Shown here: positions 24,466-34,018 of the stretch, one piece after another | How the letters are laid out: each line of letters starts with the position of its first letter | Position numbering within the stretch: position 1 is the stretch's first letter | Assembly: GCA_016776605.1 (NCBI GenBank) | Contig: JADHTB010000004.1 | Coordinates: forward strand, 124,001 to 188,000 | Reading direction: 5' to 3' | DNA length: 64,000 nucleotides | DNA from: Alphaproteobacteria bacterium | Lineage (GTDB): Bacteria; Pseudomonadota; Alphaproteobacteria; GCA-2731375 | The notes under the pieces: generated by a model | Database searches by the model: none | What the model saw: only the letters and a program-made list of their open reading frames with translations | What the model was told of the DNA's origin: nothing | Program-made: the position numbers and the translations under genes

Positions 24466-26001
24466 TCAATCGTCCGCCGCCGCCAATTGGTCGCGCAAGG
24501 TGAACTTTTCAACCTTGCCCATGGCGTTACGCGGCAGCGCGGCCATGAAAATTACCTCTCGCGGGTGCTTATAATGGGCCAGGCGTCCCTCGAACAGGGC
24601 CAGGACGTCAGCGCCCTGAATACGGCTGCCCGGCTGGGCCACCACGCAGGCCACGGGGGTCTCCCCCCAGCGAGGATCCGGCCGCCCCACCACCGCCGCC
24701 TCGGCCAAATCCGGGCAATCGGCCAGAATATTCTCCAACTCCGCCGGATAGATGTTTTCCCCGCCCGATATCACCACATCTTTTTTGCGTTCATCGACAT
24801 AATAATAGCCGTCGTCGTCCTGATGCCCGATATCCCCGGTATGAAACCACCGGCCCGCGCCCGTACCGGCAAATGCCGCCGCCGTACCGGCCTCGTCGCG
24901 CCAGTATTCTCGGAACAAATTTTTTCCGGCCAAGACAATTTCGCCGTGGATGCCGGGGGCAACCGGTTCACCACTATCGTCCACGATCCGTGCCTGGCAA
25001 TGCAGGGCCGGTTTGCCGCACGAGCCCATCCTGGACCGCACATCGGAGATCGCCAGGGAAATCGCCACCGGTGCGCTTTCGGTCAGGCCATAAACCTGAG
25101 TGGCCGGCACGCCGCGGTCCATAAATGCGCGCAAGACGGCCTCCGGCACTGCGGAGGAACCAAGGCTCACCAGACGCAGGCTGGATAAATCCACACCAGC
25201 CCAGTCAGGATGGGCGGTCAAGGCCATGGCCATGGCCGGCACGGCCAGGAACATTGTCGGCTGGCGCCGCGCCATGGCCGCCAAGGTGGCCGCGGGATCA
25301 AAACGCGGCTGGATGGTGATCATGGCACCGGCGTGGATCGCCGGGGTGGTCTGAATATTCATGCCGCCCACATGGAACATGGGCAGCACGGTGAGGACGT
25401 GATCCCGCGCGCTGATATCCTGGGCGGCGATGGCATTGACCGCATTGTAAAAGATCGCTTCCTGGGTCAGCACCGTGCCTTTCGGGCGCCCGGTGGTGCC
25501 GGAAGTATAGACCAGGGTCACCGGATCATCGGGGTGCCCGCCCTCGCCGCTTGCCTCCGGCTCCGCATTGGCCAAAAGCGCATCGCTGGATTGCCAGTTC
25601 GCGCCAGGGGCCGGCCCATAAGAAAGCATGCGTAAATCGGGCAGATCCGGGCGCAGGCCATCCAGATGATCAAAAAACCCGGCCTCCGCCAAAATGGCCT
25701 TGGGCTCGCAATTCCGCAGGATCCAGGCGTGCTCGGGTGGCGCCAGACGCCAGTTCAAGGGCACCAGCATGGCGCCCAAGCGGGCGCAGGCAAACAATAA
25801 TTCCAGCAATTCAGGACTGTTATAGCCCAGGTGCGCCACGCGGTCGCCTTTGCCCACGCCCAATTCCCGCTGCAACATGGCCGCCAGACGCCTGACCCGG
25901 CCGTCCATTTCGCCATAGCTGATATCCCGGCCCTCGAAATGCACCGCCGTGCGCTCGCCATGCCAATCGGCCCAGTGGCTGATCCAGTGGGAAATATCCA
26001 T
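24466..26001 (-). CDS. AMP-binding acyl-CoA synthetase / ligase
   Basis: 511 aa of the ANL superfamily. Core motifs: VTLVYTSGTTGRPKGTVLTQ (P-loop), VYGLTESAP, WFHTGDIGHQDDDGYYYVDERKKDVVISGGENIYPAELE and the C-terminal PRNAMGKVEKFTLRDQL with the catalytic Lys. It activates a carboxylic acid to an acyl-AMP and then CoA thioester; chain length or aromatic preference cannot be told. It is the last gene of the four-gene leftward operon with the NicX-like dioxygenase, seven bases after the acyl-CoA dehydrogenase. Confidence 0.88.
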   Translation of the reverse strand: MDISHWISHWADWHGERTAVHFEGRDISYGEMDGRVRRLAAMLQRELGVGKGDRVAHLGYNSPELLELLFACARLGAMLVPLNWRLAPPEHAWILRNCEPKAILAEAGFFDHLDGLRPDLPDLRMLSYGPAPGANWQSSDALLANAEPEASGEGGHPDDPVTLVYTSGTTGRPKGTVLTQEAIFYNAVNAIAAQDISARDHVLTVLPMFHVGGMNIQTTPAIHAGAMITIQPRFDPAATLAAMARRQPTMFLAVPAMAMALTAHPDWAGVDLSSLRLVSLGSSAVPEAVLRAFMDRGVPATQVYGLTESAPVAISLAISDVRSRMGSCGKPALHCQARIVDDSGEPVAPGIHGEIVLAGKNLFREYWRDEAGTAAAFAGTGAGRWFHTGDIGHQDDDGYYYVDERKKDVVISGGENIYPAELENILADCPDLAEAAVVGRPDPRWGETPVACVVAQPGSRIQGADVLALFEGRLAHYKHPREVIFMAALPRNAMGKVEKFTLRDQLAAADD

Positions 26002-26007
26002 TGCCGG

Positions 26008-27210
26008 CTAGCTTTCGCCCGCCTCGAACAGGCTTTCCCGACCCAGACGTTCCATACAGATCTCCGGTGTCCAGGGCAGCATCAAGCTGCCGCAGCGGGA
26101 ATCCCGATACAATTGCTCCAGGCGCAGGGTGCGAAAGATCGCCCGGCCGCCACAGGTACGTAGCGCCAGACGGCAAATATCGTTGGCGTATTCCATCACC
26201 GTGTATTGCGCCACATAGGCCCGCAGGCGGGCGTCCTTGGCGGGTTTAACCCCCGCCTCGCCGATAGCGCGCAGAAACATGGCCCGCGCCTGTTCCAGCT
26301 TGATGCGCATTTCAGCCACTGCCATTTGCTTGGCGGGACTGTGCCGCGCGCTGCCGGCCGGCGGGCCGCCTTCGATCTCGCCACGCAGATACTGGCAGGT
26401 GAAATCAAACGCCGCCTGGGCGATGCCCATATAGGTGGGGCACAGGGACATGAACATATGGGGCCAATTCAGGGCCGCCTGATAATATTTGCCCCTTGGC
26501 ATCAACTGGTGCGTATCGGGAACAAAAACATCGCGGAGTTCCAAATTGTTCGATACCGTGGCCCGCATGCCGAGGACGTCCCAGTCGCCGCTGATTTTCA
26601 AACCTTCCGCCCGGCCATCGACGGCCAGATAAATCGTATCCCTGACATCCGCCTCGCCAGTCTCCCTGGCTTCGGTACACAGCACGCCGTAATAGTCCGC
26701 CGATCCCGCCAGCGAGGCGAAATGTTTATATCCATTGACCAGCCAGCCGGCCTCCACTTTGCGCGCCGTAGTGCCAAAGGGCGCCTTGCCGGCGGCCGCC
26801 GCGCTGTTCGGTTCGGAAAAGGGCTGCGCGAAGATGGCGCCGTCCTCGATCACCTTGCGGTAGATACCCTTGCGCCGCTGTTCATGGGCCGCACGCTGTT
26901 CCGGCGTCATCTCCAGATCATCGGCCATCCGCGAGGACCACAACATGGTGGCGCAATGCATGTTGAAGGTCAGCGCCGTGGCGCCGCACCAACGGCCCAG
27001 TTCAGCCGATATCTCCATATAGTCGGCATAAGACACACCCAGGCCGCCATAGCGTTCCGGGATCACCAGGCCCAAAAATCCGACCGCGCGCAGATCGGCA
27101 TAATTCTCGGTCGGAAAGCGCCCTTCGCGGTCATAACCGGCGGCGCGGGGCAAAAAATTTTCCCGGCCCAAACGCTGCGCGGTTGCCAGCAGCGCTGCCC
27201 GCGTTGCCAT
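26008..27210 (-). CDS. acyl-CoA dehydrogenase family protein
   Basis: 400 aa FAD-dependent oxidoreductase fold. Seen: LVIPERYGGLGVSYADYMEISAELGR, GATALTFNMHCATMLW, AQPFSEPNSAAAAGK, WLVNGYKHFASLAGSADYYG, WDVLGMRATVSNNLELRDVFVP and a C-terminal DICRLALRTCGGRAIFRTLRLEQLYRDSRCGSLM-like region. The catalytic Glu position of classical fatty acyl-CoA dehydrogenases is not obvious, and the text resembles the DszC/flavin monooxygenase-like branch (HpaA/HsaA style) as much as true dehydrogenases. Substrate unknown; context suggests catabolism of a ring-derived acid. Confidence 0.8.
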   Translation of the reverse strand: MATRAALLATAQRLGRENFLPRAAGYDREGRFPTENYADLRAVGFLGLVIPERYGGLGVSYADYMEISAELGRWCGATALTFNMHCATMLWSSRMADDLEMTPEQRAAHEQRRKGIYRKVIEDGAIFAQPFSEPNSAAAAGKAPFGTTARKVEAGWLVNGYKHFASLAGSADYYGVLCTEARETGEADVRDTIYLAVDGRAEGLKISGDWDVLGMRATVSNNLELRDVFVPDTHQLMPRGKYYQAALNWPHMFMSLCPTYMGIAQAAFDFTCQYLRGEIEGGPPAGSARHSPAKQMAVAEMRIKLEQARAMFLRAIGEAGVKPAKDARLRAYVAQYTVMEYANDICRLALRTCGGRAIFRTLRLEQLYRDSRCGSLMLPWTPEICMERLGRESLFEAGES

Positions 27211-27212
27211 GC

Positions 27213-27986
27213 CTAAGCAACCTCGTCCAGGAATGCGCGAATGGCCTGATTGAACTGCGCCGGATCCTCCAAATTCGCCAAATGTCCGACACCGCTAAGG
27301 CAGTGATAGCGGCTATCGGGGATGTAGCTGGCCATTTTCTCCATCATCGCCGCTGGCGCGGCCTCGTCCATGTCGCCGGCCAGGGCCAGGGTGGGGCAGG
27401 CGATTTCGCCCAACTTGTCCCGGCGATTAAATGTCACCAGACAATGCAGGGCGGCGCGATAGGTATCCGATGATAGTGCCGACATGGAGGCCATGGCCGC
27501 CGCGACGGCGGCTTCGGGCGGCTTGTCCGACATCATGGCGGGTACCAGTTCATGGGCGAAATCCGCCGGGCTGAGGCCCCGGTCAAGGGGCGCGAGGCGC
27601 TGGCCCAAAAACCATTCCTGCCATTCCCCGCCCGGCTTGCCAAACGATGGCGAAGTAGCGGAGAGCACCAGGGCGGAGGTTCGGCCCGGATGCTGGATGA
27701 CGAATTCCTGGGCGATCATGCCCCCCATGGAATGGCCGACGATGGCGGCGGTTGGCGCATCGAGATGATCCAGCAGCCGCGCCACCGCATCAGCCAGAGT
27801 GGCGTAGGTCATCTGGGCCAACGGCGCGCTGTCGCCATAGCCGGGCATATCCCACGAAACGGCGCGCCAACGATCGGCGAAGGCCGGCAACTGGCCATCA
27901 AAGGCGTGCCGGTTGCCGCCGATACCATGCAGAAACAATAATACCGGGCCATCGCCCTGGCTCTCAAAACTTGCAATCTCGGTCAT
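27213..27986 (-). CDS. alpha/beta hydrolase, NicD/PcaD-like
   Basis: 257 aa from ATG 27986 with an AAGGAGAG ribosome site. GQ-type core: PVLLFLHGIGGNRHAFDGQLP (oxyanion HG), AIVGHSMGGMIAQEF (nucleophile Ser in GHSMGG), LALAGDMDEAAP (Asp) and YHCLSGVGHLANLEDPAQF (His). Relatives include 3-oxoadipate enol-lactonase (PcaD) and N-formylmaleamate deformylase (NicD). Its start overlaps the stop of the NicX-like gene (ATGA), which makes a NicD-type role, acting on the ring-opened product, attractive but unproven. Confidence 0.82.
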   Translation of the reverse strand: MTEIASFESQGDGPVLLFLHGIGGNRHAFDGQLPAFADRWRAVSWDMPGYGDSAPLAQMTYATLADAVARLLDHLDAPTAAIVGHSMGGMIAQEFVIQHPGRTSALVLSATSPSFGKPGGEWQEWFLGQRLAPLDRGLSPADFAHELVPAMMSDKPPEAAVAAAMASMSALSSDTYRAALHCLVTFNRRDKLGEIACPTLALAGDMDEAAPAAMMEKMASYIPDSRYHCLSGVGHLANLEDPAQFNQAIRAFLDEVA

Positions 27987-29029
27987 GCCAGCTCTCCTTG
28001 CAAAATGCCTTCTTTCACCACGGCCTGGCCGTCCAGTTCCACGGTGCAATTACGAATGGGCAAATCAAAATGGCCCAGGGTCTGTCGGCCGGCCACCTCG
28101 TTCGCGCCGGTTGAGTAGACCACATTGCCGGCAAAGGCGCGCAACTCGGTGCCGTTGAAATCCTTACGGTCATACATGGTCATGGCGTCCCAGCGGGCAC
28201 CGGGGTTCATGCCCCAACCAATATGCGAGGTGGCATAGGCGTCCCGGTCACCCCAGGCGGCGAAATAGCTGCGCATCAGGTCCGCATCCACCCCCTCGCC
28301 CTCGATCGCGGCAACAAAGTCATCCTCGATCCGCAAGCAGATGGGGGCATCCAGATAGCGCTTGAAGGTCAGGTTCACATCACCCCGGTCCAACACCAGG
28401 GTACCGTTCACGGTACCGGCGGCGGGAAAGCACAGGCACAGCCCGCCCGGCCAATGGGACATGATGCCGGGCCGCGAGACCCAGCCCCAGCCACCACCCG
28501 CCACGGCGCCCCTCAGGTCCACGGACAGATTGCTGCCGGCGCGGGAGGTAATGGTCATGGCCTTGGCGCCACGCAGCATTTTCATGCCGGTCTTGACCTT
28601 GCCCTCCAGGGCATCGTCGGGGGCCAGACGTTCCAAGGCCTCCGGGTGTTCATTGGAGATCATCAACACCCGCGCCCCGCCTTTCAGGATTTCCGGCAAT
28701 TCCGGGGCGTGCAACAAGCCCTCGACGGTGCAATCCACCACCATCGTGGAACTGCCCAGGGCGCCGATCACGGGACGGATATTCTGAATGACATCCGAGG
28801 CGCCGGTGGAACGCACGGGCACTGGGGCCGATTGCGGCGGGGTCGGGATCACAATGTGGAACGCCCGCGCGCCCAATTGGTGCAAGGCCAGTTCCGCCAG
28901 CTGCACATTGATGGGCCGGGATTGGCTTTCCGACAGGATCGCGACCACCTCGCCCGGTTCGACCTTGCAGCGCGCGAAGACCCGCGCAAAGCAGTTGATC
29001 CATTTCCCCTCGATACGTTCCTGTAGCAT
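27983..29029 (-). CDS. NicX-like 2,5-dihydroxypyridine 5,6-dioxygenase / M29-fold protein
   Basis: 348 aa. Resembles Pseudomonas NicX, an iron(II) ring-cleaving dioxygenase on the M29 aminopeptidase scaffold. Matching stretches: TSRAGSNLSVDLRG (NicX RSKAGSDFHAPLG), HWPGGLCLCFP, TLVLDRGDVNLTFKRY, SHIGWGMNPGARWDAMTMYDR, NVVYSTGANEVAGR and HFDLPIRNC. The iron ligands described for NicX (two His and one Asp) correspond to H269, H320 and D322 here. NicX turns 2,5-dihydroxypyridine into N-formylmaleamate in nicotinate breakdown. Other nic genes are absent and an ACAD and ligase follow, so the true substrate may be a different ring. Confidence 0.75.
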   Translation of the reverse strand: MLQERIEGKWINCFARVFARCKVEPGEVVAILSESQSRPINVQLAELALHQLGARAFHIVIPTPPQSAPVPVRSTGASDVIQNIRPVIGALGSSTMVVDCTVEGLLHAPELPEILKGGARVLMISNEHPEALERLAPDDALEGKVKTGMKMLRGAKAMTITSRAGSNLSVDLRGAVAGGGWGWVSRPGIMSHWPGGLCLCFPAAGTVNGTLVLDRGDVNLTFKRYLDAPICLRIEDDFVAAIEGEGVDADLMRSYFAAWGDRDAYATSHIGWGMNPGARWDAMTMYDRKDFNGTELRAFAGNVVYSTGANEVAGRQTLGHFDLPIRNCTVELDGQAVVKEGILQGELA

Positions 29030-29094
29030 GCCGACCCCGCCTGTTATTCACCTCAATGTTAGTGCAATATCCCGCTGTTGCCGAAGGATAAAGC

Positions 29095-30018
29095 ATGACC
29101 CTGATTTTCGAACACGACATCTGCCTCGAACATGACATGGGCGCGGGCCATCCCGAGGGTCCCGACCGCCTGCGGGCCATTCAATTGGCCCTGGCCGCAC
29201 CGGAATTCGCGGCCGTGGAACGGCGCACCGCCCCGCTGGCCAGTTGGCCGCAGGTCGCCCTGGTGCATCCGCAATATTATATCGATCAGGTCGTGGCCGC
29301 GGCACCTGCACAGGGCGTTGTGCAACTGGATCCCGACACCGCCATGAACCCGGCTTCACTGGCGGCGGCGCAACGGGCGGTGGGCGCTGTTTGTGCCGCC
29401 GTGGACGCGGTTATGGCGGGCCAGGCCAAGAACGCCTTTTGCGCCGTGCGCCCGCCCGGCCATCATGCCGAGCCGGAACGCTCCATGGGATTTTGCATAT
29501 TCAATTCAGTGGCCATCGGGGCCCAACACGCCCGCGCTGCCCATAATCTGAAACGGGTGGCGGTGGTGGATTTTGACGTCCATCACGGCAATGGCACGCA
29601 AGCCGCGTTCTGGGATGATGCCGATCTGTTTTATGCTTCGACCCACCAAATGCCGCTTTATCCCGGTAGCGGTGCCACATCCGAGACCGGCGCCGGCAAT
29701 ATTCACAATTTTCCGTTGCCACCAGGGGCCGGGGGGATGGCCTTTCGCGATGCCTTCACCGATGGCCTGCTGCCGGCCCTGGATGCTTTCGAACCGGAAT
29801 TTCTGTTGCTGTCTGCTGGTTTTGATGGCCACGTGGACGATCCGCTGGCGCAATTGCGCCTGGAGACAGAGGATTATGCCTGGGCCAGCCGGGAATTATT
29901 GGCCCTGGCCGCACGGCATTGCCACGGGCGGCTGGTTTCCAGTCTGGAAGGCGGCTATGATCTGGCAGCGTTGGCAGCAGCATCGGCGGCCCATGTCCGG
30001 GCCCTGATGGCGGTATAA
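29095..30018 (+). CDS. histone-deacetylase-family protein (acetoin utilisation / acetylpolyamine hydrolase-like)
   Basis: 307 aa class II-type HDAC fold. Zinc-site and catalytic motifs are intact: GHPEGPDRL, FCAVRPPGHHAEPERSMGFCIFN (tandem His), VAVVDFDVHHGNGTQ, LLSAGFDGHVDDPL and SLEGGYDL. Bacterial members deacetylate small molecules or proteins; substrate unknown. It opens the rightward HDAC-xseB-ispA-dxs-tlyA block, a common alphaproteobacterial order, and is divergent from the NicX operon with 65 bases between. A second family member is at 52.2 kb. Confidence 0.9.
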   Translation: MTLIFEHDICLEHDMGAGHPEGPDRLRAIQLALAAPEFAAVERRTAPLASWPQVALVHPQYYIDQVVAAAPAQGVVQLDPDTAMNPASLAAAQRAVGAVCAAVDAVMAGQAKNAFCAVRPPGHHAEPERSMGFCIFNSVAIGAQHARAAHNLKRVAVVDFDVHHGNGTQAAFWDDADLFYASTHQMPLYPGSGATSETGAGNIHNFPLPPGAGGMAFRDAFTDGLLPALDAFEPEFLLLSAGFDGHVDDPLAQLRLETEDYAWASRELLALAARHCHGRLVSSLEGGYDLAALAAASAAHVRALMAV

Positions 30019-30068
30019 TAGCGATATGATGGGCGCCGCGTTTAGGCGGTTCCACGAGGTGATTGGCG

Positions 30069-30341
30069 ATGGCGAAACAGACGAAATCAGAACCCGACAT
30101 GATCCCCGACGACATCGCCGCCATGAGTTTTGAAGCGGCGATGGCGGAGTTGGAAAGCATTGTCCAGGGTCTGGAAGGTGGCCAGGTTGATCTGGACGCC
30201 TCGATCGCCCTGTACAGCCGGGGCGCCCTGTTAAAACGTCATTGCGAGACGAAACTGAATGCGGCCAGTGAACGGGTCGAAAAAATTGTGACGGACAGCG
30301 CCGGCAATGCCCAGGCGAGCGAGCCCGCCGACATTCAATAA
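30069..30341 (+). CDS. xseB: exodeoxyribonuclease VII small subunit
   Basis: 90 aa. MSFEAAMAELESIVQGLEGG, then VDLDASIALYSRGALLKRHCETKL is the complete XseB helical hairpin. It binds several-fold to XseA to form ExoVII, which degrades single-stranded DNA to oligonucleotides. ATG 30069 is preceded by GAGGTG at a good distance; a TTG six bases earlier is less likely. The N-terminal ~15 residues and the acidic C-terminal tail are variable. Confidence 0.95.
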   Translation: MAKQTKSEPDMIPDDIAAMSFEAAMAELESIVQGLEGGQVDLDASIALYSRGALLKRHCETKLNAASERVEKIVTDSAGNAQASEPADIQ

Positions 30342-30372
30342 CCCCTTCATATCAAAGGCATTAGAAACGACC

Positions 30373-31260
30373 ATGGTTGAATTCAAGGCCAGGCTGGCCA
30401 GGACGGTCGAGGCTGTTAACCAGGAATTGGAAACGCTGCTGCCGGCGGTTCCGGAGTTAGAGCATCGCCTGCTCGATGCCATGCGTTATGCGGTGCTGGG
30501 CGGCGGCAAGCGCCTGCGCCCGTTCCTGGTAATCGCCGGCGGCGAAATTTTTGATCTGGAGATGAGCCGATGCCTGCGTGTCGCCGCGGCGGTGGAACTG
30601 GTGCATGCTTACAGCCTGGTGCATGACGATCTGCCCTGCATGGACGATGACGACCTGCGCCGGGGCCAACCGACGGTGCATGTGCAGTTTGACGAAGCCA
30701 CGGCGGTGCTGACCGGCGATGCCCTGTTGACCCTGGCTTTCGAGGTATTGGCCGACCGCAAGACCTCCCCCGATCCGGAGGTGCGCATGGATCTGGTTGC
30801 CGGCCTGGCCCGCGCGGCGGGCGCACATGGCATGGTCGGCGGTCAAATCCTGGACCTTTGGGCCGAGGACCATCCCCTGGACGAGGCTGGCACGGTTCGT
30901 ATGCAGCGCCTGAAAACCGGCGAGATGATTGCCTTTGCCGGCGAGGCCGGGGCCATATTGGCCCGGGCCAGGCCGCAGCAGCGTCACGCCTTGCGCATGT
31001 TCGCCCACGATCTGGGCCTGGCCTTTCAAATCACCGACGATTTGCTGGATGTGGAAGGCAGCGCCAACGCCGTGGGCAAGCCCGTGGGGAAGGATGCCGC
31101 GGCGGGCAAGGCCACCATTGTCTCCATGCTGGGGGTTGAGGGTGCCCGCGACCGGGCTATCTTACTATCCAGCCAGGCGGCCGCACACCTGGATCATTTC
31201 GGCGAAAAAGCTAACGCTTTGCGGGCCTTGTGTGAATTCGTTATAACCCGGAGCAATTGA
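30373..31260 (+). CDS. ispA: (2E,6E)-farnesyl diphosphate synthase (polyprenyl synthetase)
   Basis: 295 aa from ATG 30373. All-alpha prenyltransferase with [16 protein letters not shown], first aspartate-rich motif [34 protein letters not shown] and second motif [13 protein letters not shown] followed by [20 protein letters not shown]. It condenses DMAPP and IPP to farnesyl diphosphate for quinones and undecaprenyl carrier. Directly upstream of dxs, the pathway's entry enzyme, as in many proteobacteria. Confidence 0.95.
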   Translation: MVEFKARLARTVEAVNQELETLLPAVPELEHRLLDAMRYAVLGGGKRLRPFLVIAGGEIFDLEMSRCLRVAAAVELVHAYSLVHDDLPCMDDDDLRRGQPTVHVQFDEATAVLTGDALLTLAFEVLADRKTSPDPEVRMDLVAGLARAAGAHGMVGGQILDLWAEDHPLDEAGTVRMQRLKTGEMIAFAGEAGAILARARPQQRHALRMFAHDLGLAFQITDDLLDVEGSANAVGKPVGKDAAAGKATIVSMLGVEGARDRAILLSSQAAAHLDHFGEKANALRALCEFVITRSN

Positions 31261-31285
31261 TCGCATTTTCGCGGCGGAGAACGAC

Positions 31286-33208
31286 GTGTCGGAAAGCAAG
31301 ACACCATTATTGGATACCATTGGCGGACCGGCGGATACGCGCGGCCTGTCCATCCCAGAGCTACGGCAACTGGCGGACGAACTGCGCCTGGAAACCATTG
31401 ATGCGGTGGCCCAGACCGGTGGTCACCTGGGAGCCGGGCTGGGTGTGGTCGAGCTGACCGTCGCCCTGCATCACGTTTTCAATACGCCGGACGATATCCT
31501 GATCTGGGATGTGGGCCACCAGGCCTATCCTCACAAAATTCTGACCGGCCGGCGGAATGCTATTCGCACCTTGCGGCAGGGCGGCGGACTGTCCGGTTTT
31601 ACCAAGCGGTCGGAAAGCCCCTATGATCCCTTCGGCACGGCGCATTCCTCGACCTCGATTTCAGCCGCCTTGGGATTTGCCGTGGGCCGCGATCTGGACG
31701 GTGGCGACAACAACGTGGTGGCGGTGATCGGCGATGGCGCCATGAGCGCGGGCATGGCGTTCGAGGCCATGAACAACGCCGGCTCGTCGAATACCCGCAT
31801 GATCGTGGTCCTGAACGACAACGATATGTCCATCGCCCCGCCGGTCGGCGCCATGAGCGCCTATCTATCGCGGCTGTTGTCCTCGCGGCCCTATCGCGGC
31901 CTGCGCCATATCGCCAAGCAATTGGCGCAAAAGATGCCCGAACCCATGGAACGGACGGCGCGGCGGGCCGAGGAATATGCCCGCGGCCTGATCACCGGCG
32001 GCACCTTGTTTGAAGAACTGGGTTTTTTCTATGTCGGCCCCATTGATGGCCATAACCTGAACCATCTGTTGCCGGTGCTGAAGAATGTCCGCGAAGCACG
32101 GCGGACCAATCCAATTCTGGTGCACGTGGTCACACAAAAAGGCAAAGGCTACGCCCCGGCAGAGGAAGCGGCGGACAAATTCCATGGTGTCTCGCGCTTT
32201 GACGTGGTGACCGGGACCCAGGCCAAGGCCAAGGCCAATGCACCCAGTTACACGAATATCTTCGCGGAACAACTTGTGCGCGAGGCCGAGCGGGATGACA
32301 AAGTAGTGGCCATCACCGCGGCCATGCCGTCGGGCACCGGCCTGACGGAGTTTCAAAAACGTTTCCCCGCGCGCTGCTTCGATGTGGGTATCGCGGAGCA
32401 GCATGGGGTGACCTTCGCCGCCGGCCTGGCGGCGGCCGGCTACCGCCCCTTCGCGGCGATCTATTCGACTTTTCTACAGCGGGCCTATGACCAGGTCGTT
32501 CACGACGTCGCCATCCAGAAGCTGCCCGTGCGCTTTGCCATAGACCGGGCCGGGCTGGTCGGGGCCGATGGGCCGACCCATGCGGGCGCCTTCGATCTGA
32601 CCTATCTGGCCAGTCTGCCGAATTTTGTCGTCATGGCGGCGGCGGATGAGTCGGAGTTGACCCGTATGGTGGCCACCGCCGCCCTTATCGACGACCGCCC
32701 ATCGGCCTTCCGCTATCCACGTGGCGAGGGCGAGGGCGTCGAGATCGTCTTGCCGGCGGAACCGCTGGAAATCGGCAAGGGCCGCATGATGCGTGAAGGC
32801 AACACCATCGCCATCCTGTCCCTGGGCACGCGCCTGGGTGAATCCCTGAAGGCGGCGGAAGATCTGACCGCCAAGGGTTATTCAACCTCTGTCGCCGACG
32901 CCCGCTTTTGCAAGCCGTTGGACGAGGATATGATCTGCCGACTGGCCCGCGGCCACAAAGTTCTGATTACCATCGAGGAAGGCGCCATCGGCGGTTTCGC
33001 CGCGCATGTGTTGCAATGCCTGGAACGCCACGGGTTGCTGGATGAAGATCTGAAAGTCCGCACCATGATGCTGCCCGACTGCTTTATCGAGCATGATTCG
33101 CCAACGGCGATGTACACCGCCGCCGCCCTGAACGCGCCCGATATTGTCGCCACCGCCCTGGCCGCGCTGGGACAGGCGCACAAGGTCAAGGCGCCGAAGC
33201 TGGCATGA
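31286..33208 (+). CDS. dxs: 1-deoxy-D-xylulose-5-phosphate synthase
   Basis: 640 aa thiamine-diphosphate enzyme that joins pyruvate and glyceraldehyde-3-phosphate at the start of the MEP isoprenoid pathway. Seen: [61 protein letters not shown], the ThDP motif [58 protein letters not shown] and [17 protein letters not shown] start at 31286 behind GGAGA. The inter-domain linker has a small QAKAKANA repeat. Confidence 0.97.
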   Translation: MSESKTPLLDTIGGPADTRGLSIPELRQLADELRLETIDAVAQTGGHLGAGLGVVELTVALHHVFNTPDDILIWDVGHQAYPHKILTGRRNAIRTLRQGGGLSGFTKRSESPYDPFGTAHSSTSISAALGFAVGRDLDGGDNNVVAVIGDGAMSAGMAFEAMNNAGSSNTRMIVVLNDNDMSIAPPVGAMSAYLSRLLSSRPYRGLRHIAKQLAQKMPEPMERTARRAEEYARGLITGGTLFEELGFFYVGPIDGHNLNHLLPVLKNVREARRTNPILVHVVTQKGKGYAPAEEAADKFHGVSRFDVVTGTQAKAKANAPSYTNIFAEQLVREAERDDKVVAITAAMPSGTGLTEFQKRFPARCFDVGIAEQHGVTFAAGLAAAGYRPFAAIYSTFLQRAYDQVVHDVAIQKLPVRFAIDRAGLVGADGPTHAGAFDLTYLASLPNFVVMAAADESELTRMVATAALIDDRPSAFRYPRGEGEGVEIVLPAEPLEIGKGRMMREGNTIAILSLGTRLGESLKAAEDLTAKGYSTSVADARFCKPLDEDMICRLARGHKVLITIEEGAIGGFAAHVLQCLERHGLLDEDLKVRTMMLPDCFIEHDSPTAMYTAAALNAPDIVATALAALGQAHKVKAPKLA

Positions 33209-33214
33209 GCGGAC

Positions 33215-34018
33215 ATGGCGTCCCAACTCAAAGGTAAACAAGCCGCCGGGCAAAATCCCCGGGTAAAATCCGGGATGCGGCTGGATCTGCTGTTGGTGGC
33301 GCGCGGCCTGGCGGAAAACCGCAGCCGGGCCCAGGCCTTGATCATGGCGGGCCGGGTCCACCAGGGCAAGCCGGGCGCGGACCAACGCCTGGACAAGGCC
33401 GGCCAGGAAATGCCCATTGATGCGGAGGTTATGGTGCGCGGCCGGGATCACCCATGGGTCTCGCGCGGCGGGATCAAGCTGGCCCATGGCCTGGCGGAAT
33501 TCGGCATTTCGCCGGCCGGCCTGATCTGCCTGGATGTGGGCGCCTCCACGGGCGGCTTTACGGATGTGTTGTTGCAGGGCGGCGCGGCAAAGGTCCATGC
33601 GGTGGATGTGGGCCATGGCCAACTGGCCTGGTCCCTGCGCAACGACGACCGCGTCGTTGTTCTGGAGCGCACCAACGCCCGCCATCTGACCCGGGCCGAA
33701 GTGCCCGATGCTATTGATCTGATCGTCTGCGACGCCTCTTTCATCGGCCTGCGTACCGTGTTGCCTGCCCCAATGGCCCTGGCCGTGCCGGGCGCCGCCC
33801 TCATCGCCTTAATCAAACCGCAGTTCGAGGTTGGACCGGGCCGGGTGGGCAAGGGTGGGGTGGTACGGGACCCCGCCTTGCATGACGAGGTCAGATCCGA
33901 GATCGCCGGCTGGCTGGCGCTGCAGCCAGGTTGGTCGGTGCTTGGCACGGCTACCAGTCCCATCAAGGGACCCCAGGGCAATGTGGAATTTCTAATTGCC
34001 GGACGCAAAGACGGCTGA
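33215..34018 (+). CDS. tlyA: TlyA family rRNA (cytidine-2'-O)-methyltransferase
   Basis: 267 aa. N-terminal S4 RNA-binding domain (GMRLDLLLVARGLAENRSRAQALIMAGRVHQG), then an FtsJ-like Rossmann methyltransferase: RGGIKLAHGL, LDVGASTGGFTDVLLQGGA (SAM loop), AVDVGHGQLAW, DLIVCDASFIGLRTVLP and LIKPQFEVGPGRVGKGGVVRDP. The K-D-K-E catalytic set fits 2'-O-methylation of ribosomal RNA. Seven bases after dxs; overlaps the next methyltransferase gene. Confidence 0.92.
   Translation: MASQLKGKQAAGQNPRVKSGMRLDLLLVARGLAENRSRAQALIMAGRVHQGKPGADQRLDKAGQEMPIDAEVMVRGRDHPWVSRGGIKLAHGLAEFGISPAGLICLDVGASTGGFTDVLLQGGAAKVHAVDVGHGQLAWSLRNDDRVVVLERTNARHLTRAEVPDAIDLIVCDASFIGLRTVLPAPMALAVPGAALIALIKPQFEVGPGRVGKGGVVRDPALHDEVRSEIAGWLALQPGWSVLGTATSPIKGPQGNVEFLIAGRKDG

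Noticed and set aside
32217..32240. GGCCAA repeats in dxs, similar to the tatD microsatellite.
   Set aside because: Only three units in the variable inter-domain linker; likely ordinary codon repetition.
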